Source of the DNA: Pyrenochaeta sp. MPI-SDFR-AT-0127
Lineage: Eukaryota; Ascomycota; Dothideomycetes; Pleosporales; Cucurbitariaceae
Reading direction: 5' to 3'
Length of the DNA: 64,000 nucleotides
Assembly (NCBI GenBank): GCA_020747015.1
Contig: JAGTJM010000028.1
Coordinates: 1 to 64,000, forward strand
The translations under genes were made by a program, and so were the position numbers. Below are positions 1 to 10,754 of this stretch, in pieces; positions within the stretch are counted from its first letter, which is position 1, and each line of letters starts with the position of its first letter. Below the pieces are notes generated by a model that had not been told where the DNA came from, did no database searches, and saw only the letters and a list, made by a program, of their open reading frames with translations.

Positions 1-523
1 GACTTGGCAGTTGCGATTATGCATCGCTAACACTCATAGGTGCGGTCCACCAATGCGCTGCATTTACATCGCACAACGATCGCTACATAGTTGTGTCGGC
101 AATATCGCGATGTTGTCAGGCTGATTGTGGCGCTCGAAAGTACCCTACGCATCGAGACCTTCAGCGGTTACTTCGGCTTCTGACGTCACCATGGAATTCC
201 AAGCATGTCTAATGTTCTCAACTTTCAAGGGCGGTCATGAATCAATTGGTTAGGCGGCCGGCCCCAAGCCTTGCACATTTGCCGAGCGATGACTGCGGCA
301 CAATGCCATTACTTGGCTGTTGTAAAGGAGTTTCATATCATTGCGCATGCGCAGCTTTCCTGCTGTAATTTCTTGTGCTTTTCCTTTCCCTCTACCCACA
401 CCTTCCGCAGAACTACCACCACGCTCGCTTTTTCTATCCCTGAGGCTCTCTATTCACACATGTCAATCGCTGCAACTTTAAACCCCGTATCCCGATCTAT
501 ATAACTTCGCCTCGCCTGTGCCA
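1..523. other. upstream region of the GH76 gene
   Basis: No convincing gene is seen. The only open frames are short and lack recognisable domains. A TATA-like stretch (ctatataa, about 496-503) lies roughly 25 bp before the GH76 start codon, and pyrimidine-rich sequence (about 360-450) precedes it, as is common in fungal promoters. Confidence 0.5.
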
Positions 524-2007
524 ATGAAGCCGGCAATCTCTGTATTCGCCACAGCTGGTCTACTATTGTTGAACATTGCATGTGCTATCGAGCTCAATGT
601 GGATGATCCAGGTAACTTCTGCCATCTGGGTATTGGTTTAGCATAGCGTAGACTGACAGCATTAGCTTCAATTAAGAGCGCAGCCAAAACTATTGCTGGG
701 GGCCTGAGAACATGGTATACGGGTGATAAGCTTGGAGATGTGCCAGGAAATCTTCCAGATCCCTACTTTTGGTGGTTATGTGGCGCAATGTTTGGTTCTT
801 TCATCGACTACTGGCATTACACTGGAGACGACACATACAACGCTATTACGACCCAAGCACTAGTACACCAAATAGGCACGCCCCAAGCCTTTATGCCGCC
901 CAATCAGACCAGTACCCTTGGAAACGATGACCAGGCTTTCTGGGGTATGTCGGCTATGTCAGCAGCGGAAAATAAGCTTCCGGATGTTAACGGTCAAATG
1001 TCGTGGTTGTCGCTGGCTATCGCAGTGTTCAACACACAGGTTCCGCGATGGAATAATAAGACTTGTGGCGGCGGTTTGAACTGGCAGATCTTCACATTCA
1101 ACCGAGGCTTTGATTATAAGAACACTATCTCGAACGGTGCTTTTTTCAACATTGCGGCTCGGCTGGGAAAATATACACGTAACGACACATATATCGAATG
1201 GGCGAACAAGGCCTGGGACTGGCAGAAGAGTGTCGGACTAATTGGTGAAAACTATCAGTTTTACGACGGTACCAGTGAAAGACAGAATTGTACAACACTG
1301 AATCATATCCAATGGAGTTACAACGCGGGGATTCACATGTCTGGCGCAGCTGCATTGTGGAATTTGGTAAGTTAGTTTAAGAATACCACCTAGCATGAAA
1401 CTAATCAAACTAGTCTGAATCTACAGGCAACACAGAGCAAGCGGCGCTATGGAGAGAAAGATTAAGACGCATCATCCAATCGACAGAGGTTTTCTTCTCT
1501 CAAGACGGTGCACCAAATGTTATGATCGAAATCGCTTGCGAAAGGAATGGCTTATGCGATCATGATCAAAGATCATTCAAGGCGTATTTGAGTCGTTGGA
1601 TGGGCTGGACAGTCCTTACAGCGCCATGGACTCGAGAATTGATTATGCCGCGTCTCCGAGCATCTGCCGTTGCTGCAGCGAAGCAATGTAGCGGAGGCGC
1701 CAATGGAAATACTTGTGGTCTCCGCTGGTGGCAAAACGGCCAGAATGACGGCGAAGTTGGAGTTGGCGAGCAGATGTCCGCTCTTGAAGTGATACAAAAT
1801 CTACTTGTTGACCAAACACCTGGTCCTGTCAGTGAGCAGACGGGCGGTATCAGTAAGAATGATCCTTCTGCTGGTACTGATGCGCGGGATATGAACTTTG
1901 ACTTCGACCACATTACCACTGGTGATCGGGTCGGTGCAGGCATTCTTACTACGGTCGTCCTGGCGGGAATGTTCAGTGGAAGTTGGTGGCTGATCCGAGG
2001 CGATTAA
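524..2007 (+). CDS. DCW1: GPI-anchored GH76 mannan endo-1,6-alpha-mannosidase (Dcw1/Dfg5 family)
   Basis: Three exons, 524-611, 660-1366 and 1414-2007, join in frame to give 462 residues. The product starts with a signal peptide (MKPAISVFATAGLLLLNIACA). The family-typical run GDVPGNLPDPYFWW follows, then GAMFGSFIDYWHYTGD and the GNDDQAFWGM block holding the paired acidic catalytic residues. The C-terminus (after ITTGDRVGAG) is a hydrophobic tail, as expected for a GPI signal. Known role: Dcw1/Dfg5 enzymes act at the plasma membrane and wall, and are thought to transfer GPI-glycoproteins to wall glucan. The third exon starts at 1414 rather than at the nearer-looking cag, because only that acceptor keeps the frame (SESTGNTEQAALW). 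Length and motifs look intact. Confidence 0.93.
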
Positions 2008-2201
2008 ATAATGATGTATAAAATTTCAAACTACAGTGAAAGAGCTGTAGAATGAGTAACCTATGTTTGTTAAAATATCTACTCTTTATCAAAGTATATT
2101 GTTATGAGTATATATTCGCTTCCTATCTTATTGCTACCTTCCTAAAGAAGTAACTAGTATCTTCTATACTAGTGCCTTAGTATAGATCCTCACAATGATG
2201 G

Positions 2202-3338
2202 TCACATTATCCGTATTTTCTGCGATGACAATTCCATGTATAATGCTTCACCTACCATCACTCCGTATGTATAGCACCTCCCAATAAGCGAAAATCCACC
2301 CACACCAGGTAGGCTTCGCAAAACGTAGGGAGTCTTGCCGCCATGGAGAATAAAGACCGAATCTCCAACTTGAGCATTCCAAGGTGCTATACCAATGTAA
2401 CCTTTCTTAGCGATGAACATCGCACGGTGTGCACAAGCTTTGTATATGCGTTTCGCATACTCTCCATATCGCTTAGGGGCACTGAGGCTACCCCATTTGA
2501 ACGGGTTCGAAGACCGCAAGTCCAGGGAGCTACCCAAGTTATCAACGAGATGACCGAACATGGTGCTTTCCATGTTTCTCAGCTTCTCTTGCATGGTGAC
2601 TGTCTCCCAAAGTCCCTTGCCTGCAAAATCTTCAAGGCTTAGGACATCCTCAGCCAATCCAACTCTATCATACCAACATTCAATGAGAAGCCCATCCTCT
2701 GGTGTAGCTGCTCTTTCACCTGCACAGCATGCAATGAGTGTTCGCCAGATCGTTTTCTTTATGACCGAGAGACTCTCCATATGACAAGCATGCGGCTCAG
2801 CGGCAACTGTCTTCTCCCAACTCTCCAATACTACGGTTCCTTTCCTGGGCACAGACGGGATATCTAAAACAGGGTGCCAGGCTTCTGCAATGTTGGTGAT
2901 AGTGTCAAAATTAAAGCCGCTCAAATCGAGGTACTTGGATAGTTGAGAATCGTTTTTCGGCAGATAGGATGCAACACCTGCCCAGAATTGAGCATTGTCA
3001 TTTGACTAGTTCAGTAATGGTGCAGGATCCCAGTGTGTGGGTTGCTGCCAATTTGGCACCCAGGACTGCAGCTGCGACAACTCTCTCCTTATTGGATCAA
3101 TTTGGTTTCGCTTCGTTTCCGTTGCTAGTAAACGTACGATGGTGCGCCCCATAATTACCCAATCCTTTTCCCACCCACTGTGCAGACAACGCGGCATCAT
3201 TACTGACTGCAGTCCCTGGGCACCTAGATTCGCATACGGACTGTCTAGTTGTTTCTGGGTGGGAGTTCCAGTTGTAGTAGGAGCAGGAATTTCCCTTCTG
3301 AAGTCTTTCCCGGCCTGAGGGAAAACCCACCCAGGCAA
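2202..3338 (-). pseudogene. decayed HET-domain protein (C-terminal part)
   Basis: The minus strand reads as the C-terminal half of a heterokaryon-incompatibility protein. It contains a SWVPNW block, and near the end a PYVLRSLP...LIGRCYTYGVMVGEAL run typical of these proteins. An in-frame TAG (3006-3008) splits the reading frame; both halves are in the same phase, so this is a nonsense change and not an intron. No ATG opens the upstream half and the N-terminal HET motifs are missing. Further loosely HET-like sequence in another frame reaches about 3456. CAG to TAG fits a RIP-type C-to-T change, but sequence error or readthrough cannot be excluded. Confidence 0.6.
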
Positions 3339-3528
3339 GTCTCACAGGCTTGCCAACTTGATCTTGCATGGCGCATCGGGTGTCATGGTACTTCGCCTGC
3401 TCATGTAGACCGAATGCGTACCATAGGCTAGGAAAAAGAGGGTACGCCTTAGGCAACTACTGTTCCAATGCCGGTAGAAAAATATCACTTCTAGTAAAAG
3501 ATAGTATTCAAGCCTACAATCCTAATGA

Positions 3529-5008
3529 CTACAATCTCCCTCCGCTTACAAGAAGACATAGTACCAGTACTACAGCGCAAAGAAATCCCATAATCAGAGA
3601 CATGAATGGCCAACCAAAACTCTCTCTCAAAACGCCAGCGTACAATGGCCCTGCAAGCGCACCTCCCGCAAAAGCTGCATTGGTCAAACCGTAAGCTTGT
3701 GAATATGCGCCATAAGGACCGAAAATCCCTGGAACTCGCCGTTCCTCCTCTTCCATAGCATGTGTAACCTCTGTCATCATCGCGGGCAAGGCCATACTCA
3801 CGCCGAGACCCGCACAAAGAAGTACTAGAGCCAGTACTATCATGTCATGAACTGTGTTTTTTAAAACAAGGCGCAAGCACAGCAAACTAGGCACGCAAAT
3901 ACCAAACCCTACAACCGCTGGCCATTTGACCCCAACCCGATCCACAAGTTTGCCGTTCAATGGCGCAAGCAGCATTGGAATTGTGAGGGAAAGGAACATG
4001 AGCGCGGCTTGCATAGAATTGACGTGAAATAGCTCTTTGACATACACGGGCAACACGCCCTCGAAAGCTGTTGTAAAGCTGTTGATTGTGAAGAGGCCGA
4101 CCATAGCGACGAGAAGACGTACAGAAGAGAGCAGGGCCATTATGCTAGACTGCTGTGGTTTCTGGTCCGTTATTGGCGTTGATGAGAGCAATGATTCGCT
4201 TCGTCCTGGGTCAATAGAGCTAACAGCATTTGTTGAGCCGTGTCTGTTCCGCACAGATGATGAACCTGGGTCGATTGTACCATACGAAACTGGTAGTACT
4301 TCCTCATCTTGTGGCTGTAGTCTTTCAGAATACCTGTTTTCCTCGACTATGAGGAAACGGAGTAAAACTTCAAGCCCAATAAGACAAAATGCTGGGATGA
4401 AAACCGCCAAATATCCTCCGTACTGATAGCACGCACCACCAATGACAGGGCCGCTAAATAAACCCAAGAACATGCTCAAGCTGGTATAGCCCATGGCCTC
4501 ACCAATTTGTTCTTTCCCAATCTTATCAATCATCAGAGCGAATCCAACTGTGAACACTATCGCAGTGGATGCGCCTTGGAGGATTCGGGCTATGATGAGA
4601 ACGGTCAAGGAGTTCCCTACCGCGAATAGGGCCGTAGCAGCGCCGAGAACGAGGAGCCCCAGTATGAAGGGACTCTTTCTACTTTGCATACGATCTCCAA
4701 TATGACCGAAGACCACTTGACACGCGCATGGTGTTAGCAGACGATCTGCCCGAATCTTCTGTATTTGGAGCATGGGAGAGGAAACGGGTACTATACTCAC
4801 AAGAACACAGCAATATAGCAGCTCCGTAAGTACCGAGAAGTATTGAATTCCAAGTTTGGATCATGTTATCTGGCAGACCGAGCCTTTCAGAGAGAGCAAA
4901 TGGTAGTACGGGTACGATGAGGCCGTACAGAAATACATCTGTAAATGTTGCTGTGCAAACTACAATTTTAACTAATCTCTTGGATGATCGAAAGTCGTGG
5001 CCGTACAT
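3529..5008 (-). CDS. MFS transporter, DHA1/vesicular-amine-transporter-like
   Basis: Two exons, 5008-4801 and 4715-3529, separated by an 85 bp GT-AG intron, encode 464 residues. The join gives a continuous LLCSLVFGHIGDRMQSRKS, which is the MFS motif A loop between helices 2 and 3. A second loop (GKLVDRVGVKW) marks the repeat in the C-terminal half. About 12 hydrophobic segments are seen, with a polar loop of roughly 80 residues in the middle. The family exports drugs, amines or other small molecules by proton antiport; the substrate cannot be told from sequence. A TATA-like stretch (minus strand, about 5077-5092) lies 70-85 bp upstream of the start. It reads away from the HET remnant, with about 70 bp between them. 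Confidence 0.88.
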
Positions 5009-5488
5009 GATGCTGTGCGGAGTAAGTAGGAGTTGAGTGGATTGGATGTGGCAGAGATAAGATTCTAACGGCCAGGATTATATTATAAAACGAGGTCTAA
5101 TAACGCTAGCAGGGCGTGTCCATGACCATTGTATTTATACGACTGGCCAACAACGCTAAGAGGCTAGGCTGCCACGTCAGTAGTTGCACAGCGTAGCTAT
5201 GAGCGGAATCCGGGTAGACTAGAAGGCGATATCAGGCAGGCGAACATTTACGACCTGGCCATTATCTAGATTCACATAGGGTGCCGGAGAATCATGGTAT
5301 TGCATTGCAGAAATCAACACGGTATATTTTGATACAATCAGGGTACAGAGCAAAGATTATTGACGCGAGACATACACAGTAGCATCAATCTAGATGGGAG
5401 ATTTATTCTTCCATAGAGTGCTGTCAAGTCCAAAGAATCATAATCGAATTCATCGCACTGACTGTACTGAAGGATCATTGGATATGTC
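5009..5488. other. MFS promoter and 3' flank of the ABM gene
   Basis: This gap holds the transporter's upstream region and the downstream flank of the next minus-strand gene. No other open frame or repeat is evident. Confidence 0.5.
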
Positions 5489-6065
5489 TTAAGCTCCCTC
5501 AATTGTGGTGACTACTGAACGAGCACCGAAGCCACCGATGACCTACGAAAAGGATGCGATTAGTAAGATGTTCAGACGACAATCTTCGAATAGCAGAAAT
5601 AAATAAATACGTTCAAACCGCAGTGCTTACTTTGACAGGCTGAACACTCTCTTCACCAACCAAAAGTTGCTCTGTAGCCAGCAGGGATCGATGGCTCACT
5701 AACCATTCGCGCTTATTATGCCCCTTAAGGGCCGCTTCGGTTGTCCATCTATACAAGTTGAGATTCTGCCCTTCCCCATAGAGATCTTAGAGGATTGAAC
5801 CATACCGTTCGAGGAGATGAAATGTGATCATGGGAATACCGTCTGGTCCAACCTGGCTTTCAATAACCTGATATTCAAGGCATTGGTCTTCGAGGTCATT
5901 CACTTTCTTTGCAAGCTCTATCAGAGCTAGACGGAGCTGCCAGAAGTTAAAATAAAACACTATTGAATCCTTGACGAATGAATAGGTGCTACATACTTCA
6001 TTGCCCTTTCCAGGCCGGGGAATTAGAGTGCACCACAGAGTGACGTTTTCAGTAGAAATAGACAT
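5489..6065 (-). CDS. small ABM (antibiotic biosynthesis monooxygenase) domain protein
   Basis: Four small exons, 6065-5997, 5936-5806, 5748-5631 and 5542-5489, join in frame across three introns of 57-88 bp to give 123 residues. The protein begins MSISTENVTLWCTLIPRPGK and ends with VTTIEGA. The sequence (LALIELAKKVNDLEDQCLEY, then ITFHLLERWTTEAALKGHNK) has the pattern of a dimeric alpha-beta barrel ABM fold: a short strand, a helix with spaced acidic residues, a strand containing an aromatic residue, then a W-x(n)-H-x(n)-H stretch. Members are cofactor-free oxygenases or stress proteins; the substrate is unknown. The frame-preserving joins and the conserved WTTEAALKGH phrase support the model, although each exon alone is too short to stand out. 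Confidence 0.72.
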
Positions 6066-7737
6066 TGATCAAGTTTGAACAATAACTCGAAATCAAAAAT
6101 CTCAAGTATTATTAGCAGGATCAAAGAAGACTTGTTGCGCGATTCCGGAGTGTTCTAATCAAATGTGCTAAGTGCATCATCTGCTCACTGTATTGTTCAC
6201 GGAAGAATCCGGATGCAAGTCAGCTCACTAATTCTTGCAGACCCGACAATTGAACCCATGATATGAAATTATCGCCCTCCATAATGTGGCAGCAAGGTTA
6301 CAAATTCTGTAAATAGCACATATCTGGTCAAAGATCGTGCTCCTTGGCCTCATCGTACCGACGTATTGGTTCCAAAGTCAGCCTGCATAGATAAGCGAAA
6401 TCCAATAACTTTTGTGAAACGTGCTTGAAGGAAGCCACGTGGTACATCTGCAGATTGTCAACTCCATACCTTCGATAATTGGAAGTTGAGGAAGCCACCA
6501 AGTGCGCAAGCTGACTATCAATTTTGCCTTTTCCTATGTCATGGTCGCCCGGCTCGGCCCATCCGCAATGCATACAAGTGTGCGGCCGACGCCACCAACA
6601 CGCAACGCAGCTAGTAGATAACTAGTGGGCGGGAATCCATTGTTAGACGCTCGTTATGATTGCCACCCTGCTCCACATCTCTTCGCGCTGCATGCCGATT
6701 GCACCAGTTTTTAGGTTTCAATCCACACTCCCTCAACAGTTTCGTCGCGCCACGATTCCAGCAATACATACCTCCACAGCAAGAGCTGCGTCATACTAGC
6801 CAAGTATTGTACCGGGGCCGCTATTGATCAACGTCGAGAGAGCGTCCCATCCCGTGTAAGAGAGGAGGACAATGCAATATGCTCTGATGATCAAGTGAAG
6901 CTTACACATGTGCAATACTCTACTACGAGTAGTTGAGTAAGGGACATATGCGCATGCTCGACGGTAGTCTCACTTTTTTAGTTGACCATATATTGCCATA
7001 GGTATCTTCAGTGCATTTCCGACACGACCGAGCATCTCCGTTGCGTAACTGCTATATGTACTGAGCGCAGGGTCCCGGTGATTGCAAGGGCCATACCTCC
7101 TCCCGCACGGCACAGACAAAAGAGATCAGTCTCACAGTCTGAATCCGGTTATAGTAGTGTATTTTTGAGGTTCATGCTTCCTGCTTAGTGGTCGATCGTA
7201 TACCCGCGTTCTGCAGGAGCGGCCAAGCTAATTCCGCACTTTGTTATTGGTATTGGTTATCATCTGTGAATGAAAGATATGATAGCTTAGGTGCAAGTTA
7301 TGGCGCAGTGGAGCAGAAACTGATAGGCTTAGCTGTGGGATTCGCAAATTGGCATGCAAGTAAGACTGCATGCAAGTGCCACTGACGAGACCTTAGAGTG
7401 CATGACGCAAGTAAGCATGTGACGAGTACCGTATGTGGATTACCCACGTTTCCGAGCTATCCTGCCGGATCGTTGGGAATTTCAATTTGTATCGATGTCG
7501 AAAATTTGGTTATTGCCATAACGTCAGCAGCGGAAAAAAAGTTTTATCAATAACATCGCACTAAATTCGTAACAGCTTGATCTTTCTTCGCCGACATACA
7601 ATCGGTATACTGTGCTCAACAAGCTCTTCTTTATATGTATTAAACAGCAATTGCAATTTCACAACCTATTCTATTGCCTACTTGCTCTTGGGCCAGAACG
7701 CAAGTGGCAGAAACCCCTGGGTTGACGGGTGTTCTAG
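6066..7737. other. 1.7 kb without a recognised gene
   Basis: It includes the ABM promoter and the 3' flank of the aldo-keto reductase. An 81-codon frame on the minus strand (6328-6573) has no recognisable domain and no obvious exon partner. Nothing else was found on either strand. Confidence 0.4.
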
Positions 7738-8746
7738 CTAATCAGACTGATCATCCCAAAAGTTATCATAGTCATACTCGTTGCTTATATCCACTAGCCT
7801 AGTACAATGTTTTGCTGCTATTCTCTGTACTGCATTGAAATTCTCATCTGTCAAAGTGGGAGGGTGCAGGTTTTCTTCAATTCTCTTTGGTGTGAATGAC
7901 TTGGGTAAAACCGCATACCCGCGCTTCAATCCCCAAGCAAGCAGCAACTGGCTGAGTTGGAGGCCACTATTCTTTGCAATTAATTGAAGCTCTTTACTTT
8001 CCAGGACCAGTCCACATGGTCTTGAAACTCGTACTTGAGAACCAAGTGGTGAGTATGCTTGAGGAAGGATGCCATGGCCGAGGCAAAAGGCTACAAGGCG
8101 ATTGTTGGGGAAGAAAGGATGGATCTCAATTTGATTAACGGCAGGCGTGATGTTTGCAAAACTTAGAAGCCGCTCAAGGCGATTGATAGACCAGTTGGAG
8201 ACCCCAATAGCCTTCGTCTTCCCTTCCTGGACAAGGGCTTCCATCGCTTGCCAGGTTGGCTCTGAGTGTTCTGTCAAGGCCTTATTGACCACATACTTCC
8301 ATCTACTTAGCATAAGTATACGCAGGCAGATGATGACATACCTTGCCATTCTGACCTTTCTTCTCCTGGTATTGTCCGTCCTTTTCCGTAGCAATTGGAT
8401 AGTGAAGGAGGTACAAATCGACGTAGTCAAGGCCTAACTTCCGGAGCGATTCATTAAGGCTCCACTCTATATCCTTTGCGTCATGGAGATGGTTCCACAC
8501 CTTCGTAGTGACAAAAAGGTCGTCTCTCGCCACATCTGGATGGGATTGCAGGAATTCGAAAATGGCTTGGCCAACCAGTTCTTCGTTGCCATATAGCGAA
8601 GCGCAGTCGAGATGGCGATATCCTGCTTCTAATGCACAACGTGTTGCTAAGAATGCGCCTCTGGGGTTGGCTGGATCCCATGTGCCCAACCCAACTGCTG
8701 GAATTTTGTTCCCATTGTTGAGGACATAAGTATCAAATTTGATCAT
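7738..8746 (-). CDS. aldo-keto reductase
   Basis: Two exons, 8746-8342 and 8295-7738, separated by a 46 bp intron, encode 320 residues, the usual AKR length. The catalytic tetrad is visible: Asp47 and Tyr52 in HLDCASLYGNEE, Lys82 in VTTKVW and His115 in YLLHYP. The cofactor-side signature PKS (AVLPKSFTPKRIEEN) suggests NADPH use. The intron acceptor was set so that GQNGK joins YVVNKALTE; the nearer AG sites break the frame. The start is the ATG at 8746; the open frame continues upstream without another ATG. Family members reduce aldehydes, sugars or glycerol derivatives (Gcy1/Ypr1 type). Divergent from the CENP-B-like gene, with 578 bp between the starts. Confidence 0.92.
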
Positions 8747-9324
8747 TTTAAACAACAAGCCGTCAAACTGAAGTCTAAGATGCGTCTTCTAAGAGTGCTT
8801 TAAGGAAGAGGCCGAAGATCGAGATGCATTTTTTTGACTGCATATTTCCGTGGCCTTTACGATAAATGTGATCCCATTTGATAAGATTGCAGCACACATT
8901 CACACAGCGTATATGCATCCTGCATCCTGTATGTATCGTCACCCGACATCTACGCGGCCTTCTGACGCGGATTATGTACAGAAAGACCAATCGGACGTCG
9001 TCCTTTCAGTGGTCGCCATTCCAAGTATAATGAGCCGAGTAACAATATGGTACAGCATATAATCCACTTTTCAAGTGCTACACTAGCTGTGGTCGATGAA
9101 AACACTCACATGATGAAATTTGTGGGCGACATGTACGTGGCGGGCATCGGCTAGATACTACAGTGCAATTGAGATCTCTTCCCTCGCCCCAGATCAATTT
9201 ACGTAAAATTTCAGGATGTTTTGGTTCCCACACCACATTTCAGACTATTCAAATCTTCTAGAATCAATTAACAAAGATTTCTAGGGCTTGAAATCTGCCT
9301 GTTGAGCTAGCAGATACATGAACC
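8747..9324. other. divergent promoter between the AKR and the CENP-B-like gene
   Basis: A 578 bp head-to-head intergenic region. No open frame of interest is present. The CTATTGGTGA element found further downstream was not seen here. Confidence 0.45.
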
Positions 9325-10381
9325 ATGAACCACGACTACGGAGACGTGCTTCCTCTGCAAACTACTACCTCACAATCGAAAAAGCGGAAGAAACTCACAT
9401 CCGCAGAGAAGGGCCGCATCTGCCAGTTCCATTACGATAATCCGCTAGTCACGCATAGTAGTATTGCAGGTATGTTTATGCATCGAAGTTATTTCCTTTG
9501 CAGTCTGCTGATCGCCATTGTAGCAATATTTGATGTTGAAAGAAGGTGGGCTTAACACTAGCACTCCTTTCATAGAAATCCCACTTTCTCTTAGCAGAAT
9601 CGAAGACTAATTCACTAAACCTAGCACTGTTTCCAAAATCGTGCGTCAGTCTCATCATGCAGATCAGGTAGCTCCTGAGGAATATTCTGTGAATCGAGAA
9701 CCCGAAGTTACCGCGAGATCGCCGGAGCTTTCATCGACTGCTGATAATCAACTCCTGGAGTGGATTTATGCGGCTCGTGTGAATGGTATCAATGTTACAC
9801 GCGACATGATACGAGCGCAAGCGGCAATTTTCGCTTGTACACCTTTGTGTCAATTGCCACCATTACCTTCCAGCACCAGCTATCCGCAGCCGCCGACGTC
9901 CATATCAATCGTTAGACCCGTTGTGGAGAGCTTGCCATGTCCTTTGTCCCTGGGCTCGGATACATTTGCGGAGTCCTATATCCCCGGCTTCGGTCCCGAC
10001 CTCCTTTATAGTCCTTGCCATAATCTTACAGCTACAACTGACCAGAACTACTCGCACACAATCTTACCCCCGGGCATACTTCAATCTTCAGGTGGTAAAG
10101 GACAGCATGAATTTTTCTACGATACTCTTGCTCCTTCGAGTATGTACAATCCAGCACGTAATGTTGATGCAACACCGTCTTGCCCACAATTACGAGGCAA
10201 AGATACTTGCGCAAGTGCACCGTATGCTGACATCCTGGCTACAAGAGTGGGCTTGGTACGCTCGGTGGATGCGCGATCGGCGTTTGGTGTTGTCGAGACC
10301 TATCTTCTGAATTCGCCGGCAATGACGGCATTGGACAGTCTTTGTCTAAGCCATGTAAAGGCATGTTTAGATAGGTTGTGA
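9325..10381 (+). CDS. CENP-B/Tc5-type helix-turn-helix DNA-binding protein
   Basis: Three exons, 9325-9469, a 22 bp mini-exon 9524-9545, and 9625-10381, join in frame to 307 residues. The N-terminus has a basic patch (SKKRKKLTSAEKGRICQFH) and a CENP-B/psq-like helix-turn-helix (SSIAAIFDVERSTVSKIVRQ) that appears only when the mini-exon is spliced in. A second, Tc5/CENP-B-like motif follows (NQLLEWIYAARVNGINVTRD). The rest is proline- and serine-rich with a short C-terminal helix pair. Such proteins derive from pogo/Fot1 transposases and often serve as transcription factors. There is no DDE catalytic domain, so it is not a transposase. It lies beside the sugar-nucleotide genes and could regulate them (inference). 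Confidence 0.78.
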
Positions 10382-10754
10382 GTGCTGAAATATACTTCAA
10401 CAGTAATATTTTTATCTCATTAAGTCATGAAGCATAGTAAAGAGAACCTGAGCGCGGGTCATATGCCAGATTCTTCACATGTGACATCACCAATGCAAAT
10501 TACCCTTTGATTTGAATGATCTCATATTATCTTAGTAGTGCAATTATTAACTTTATTCGATCCATATCTTTTTCATGATAATAGACTGAATTCGTGGTAA
10601 TGGCATTGCGGCTTGTCTATTTCATCCTCTCACCCAGTTTCTGCTGGACCAAAGGCACTACGAATCTAGCACTATTAGATTTTTTTCACAATAAAGCTAA
10701 TGAAGGTTTTACAACGCGCACTGGCGTTCATATCCATGGAAGAGTAACCTCATA
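10382..10754. other. convergent 3' intergenic region
   Basis: AT-rich spacer between the 3' ends of the CENP-B-like gene and the aminotransferase. No gene is seen. Confidence 0.4.

Noticed and set aside
1566..1943. Minus-strand frame inside the GH76 gene
   Set aside because: Antisense shadow of a well-supported exon.
6328..6573. 81-codon minus-strand frame
   Set aside because: No domain and no flanking exon with matching phase.
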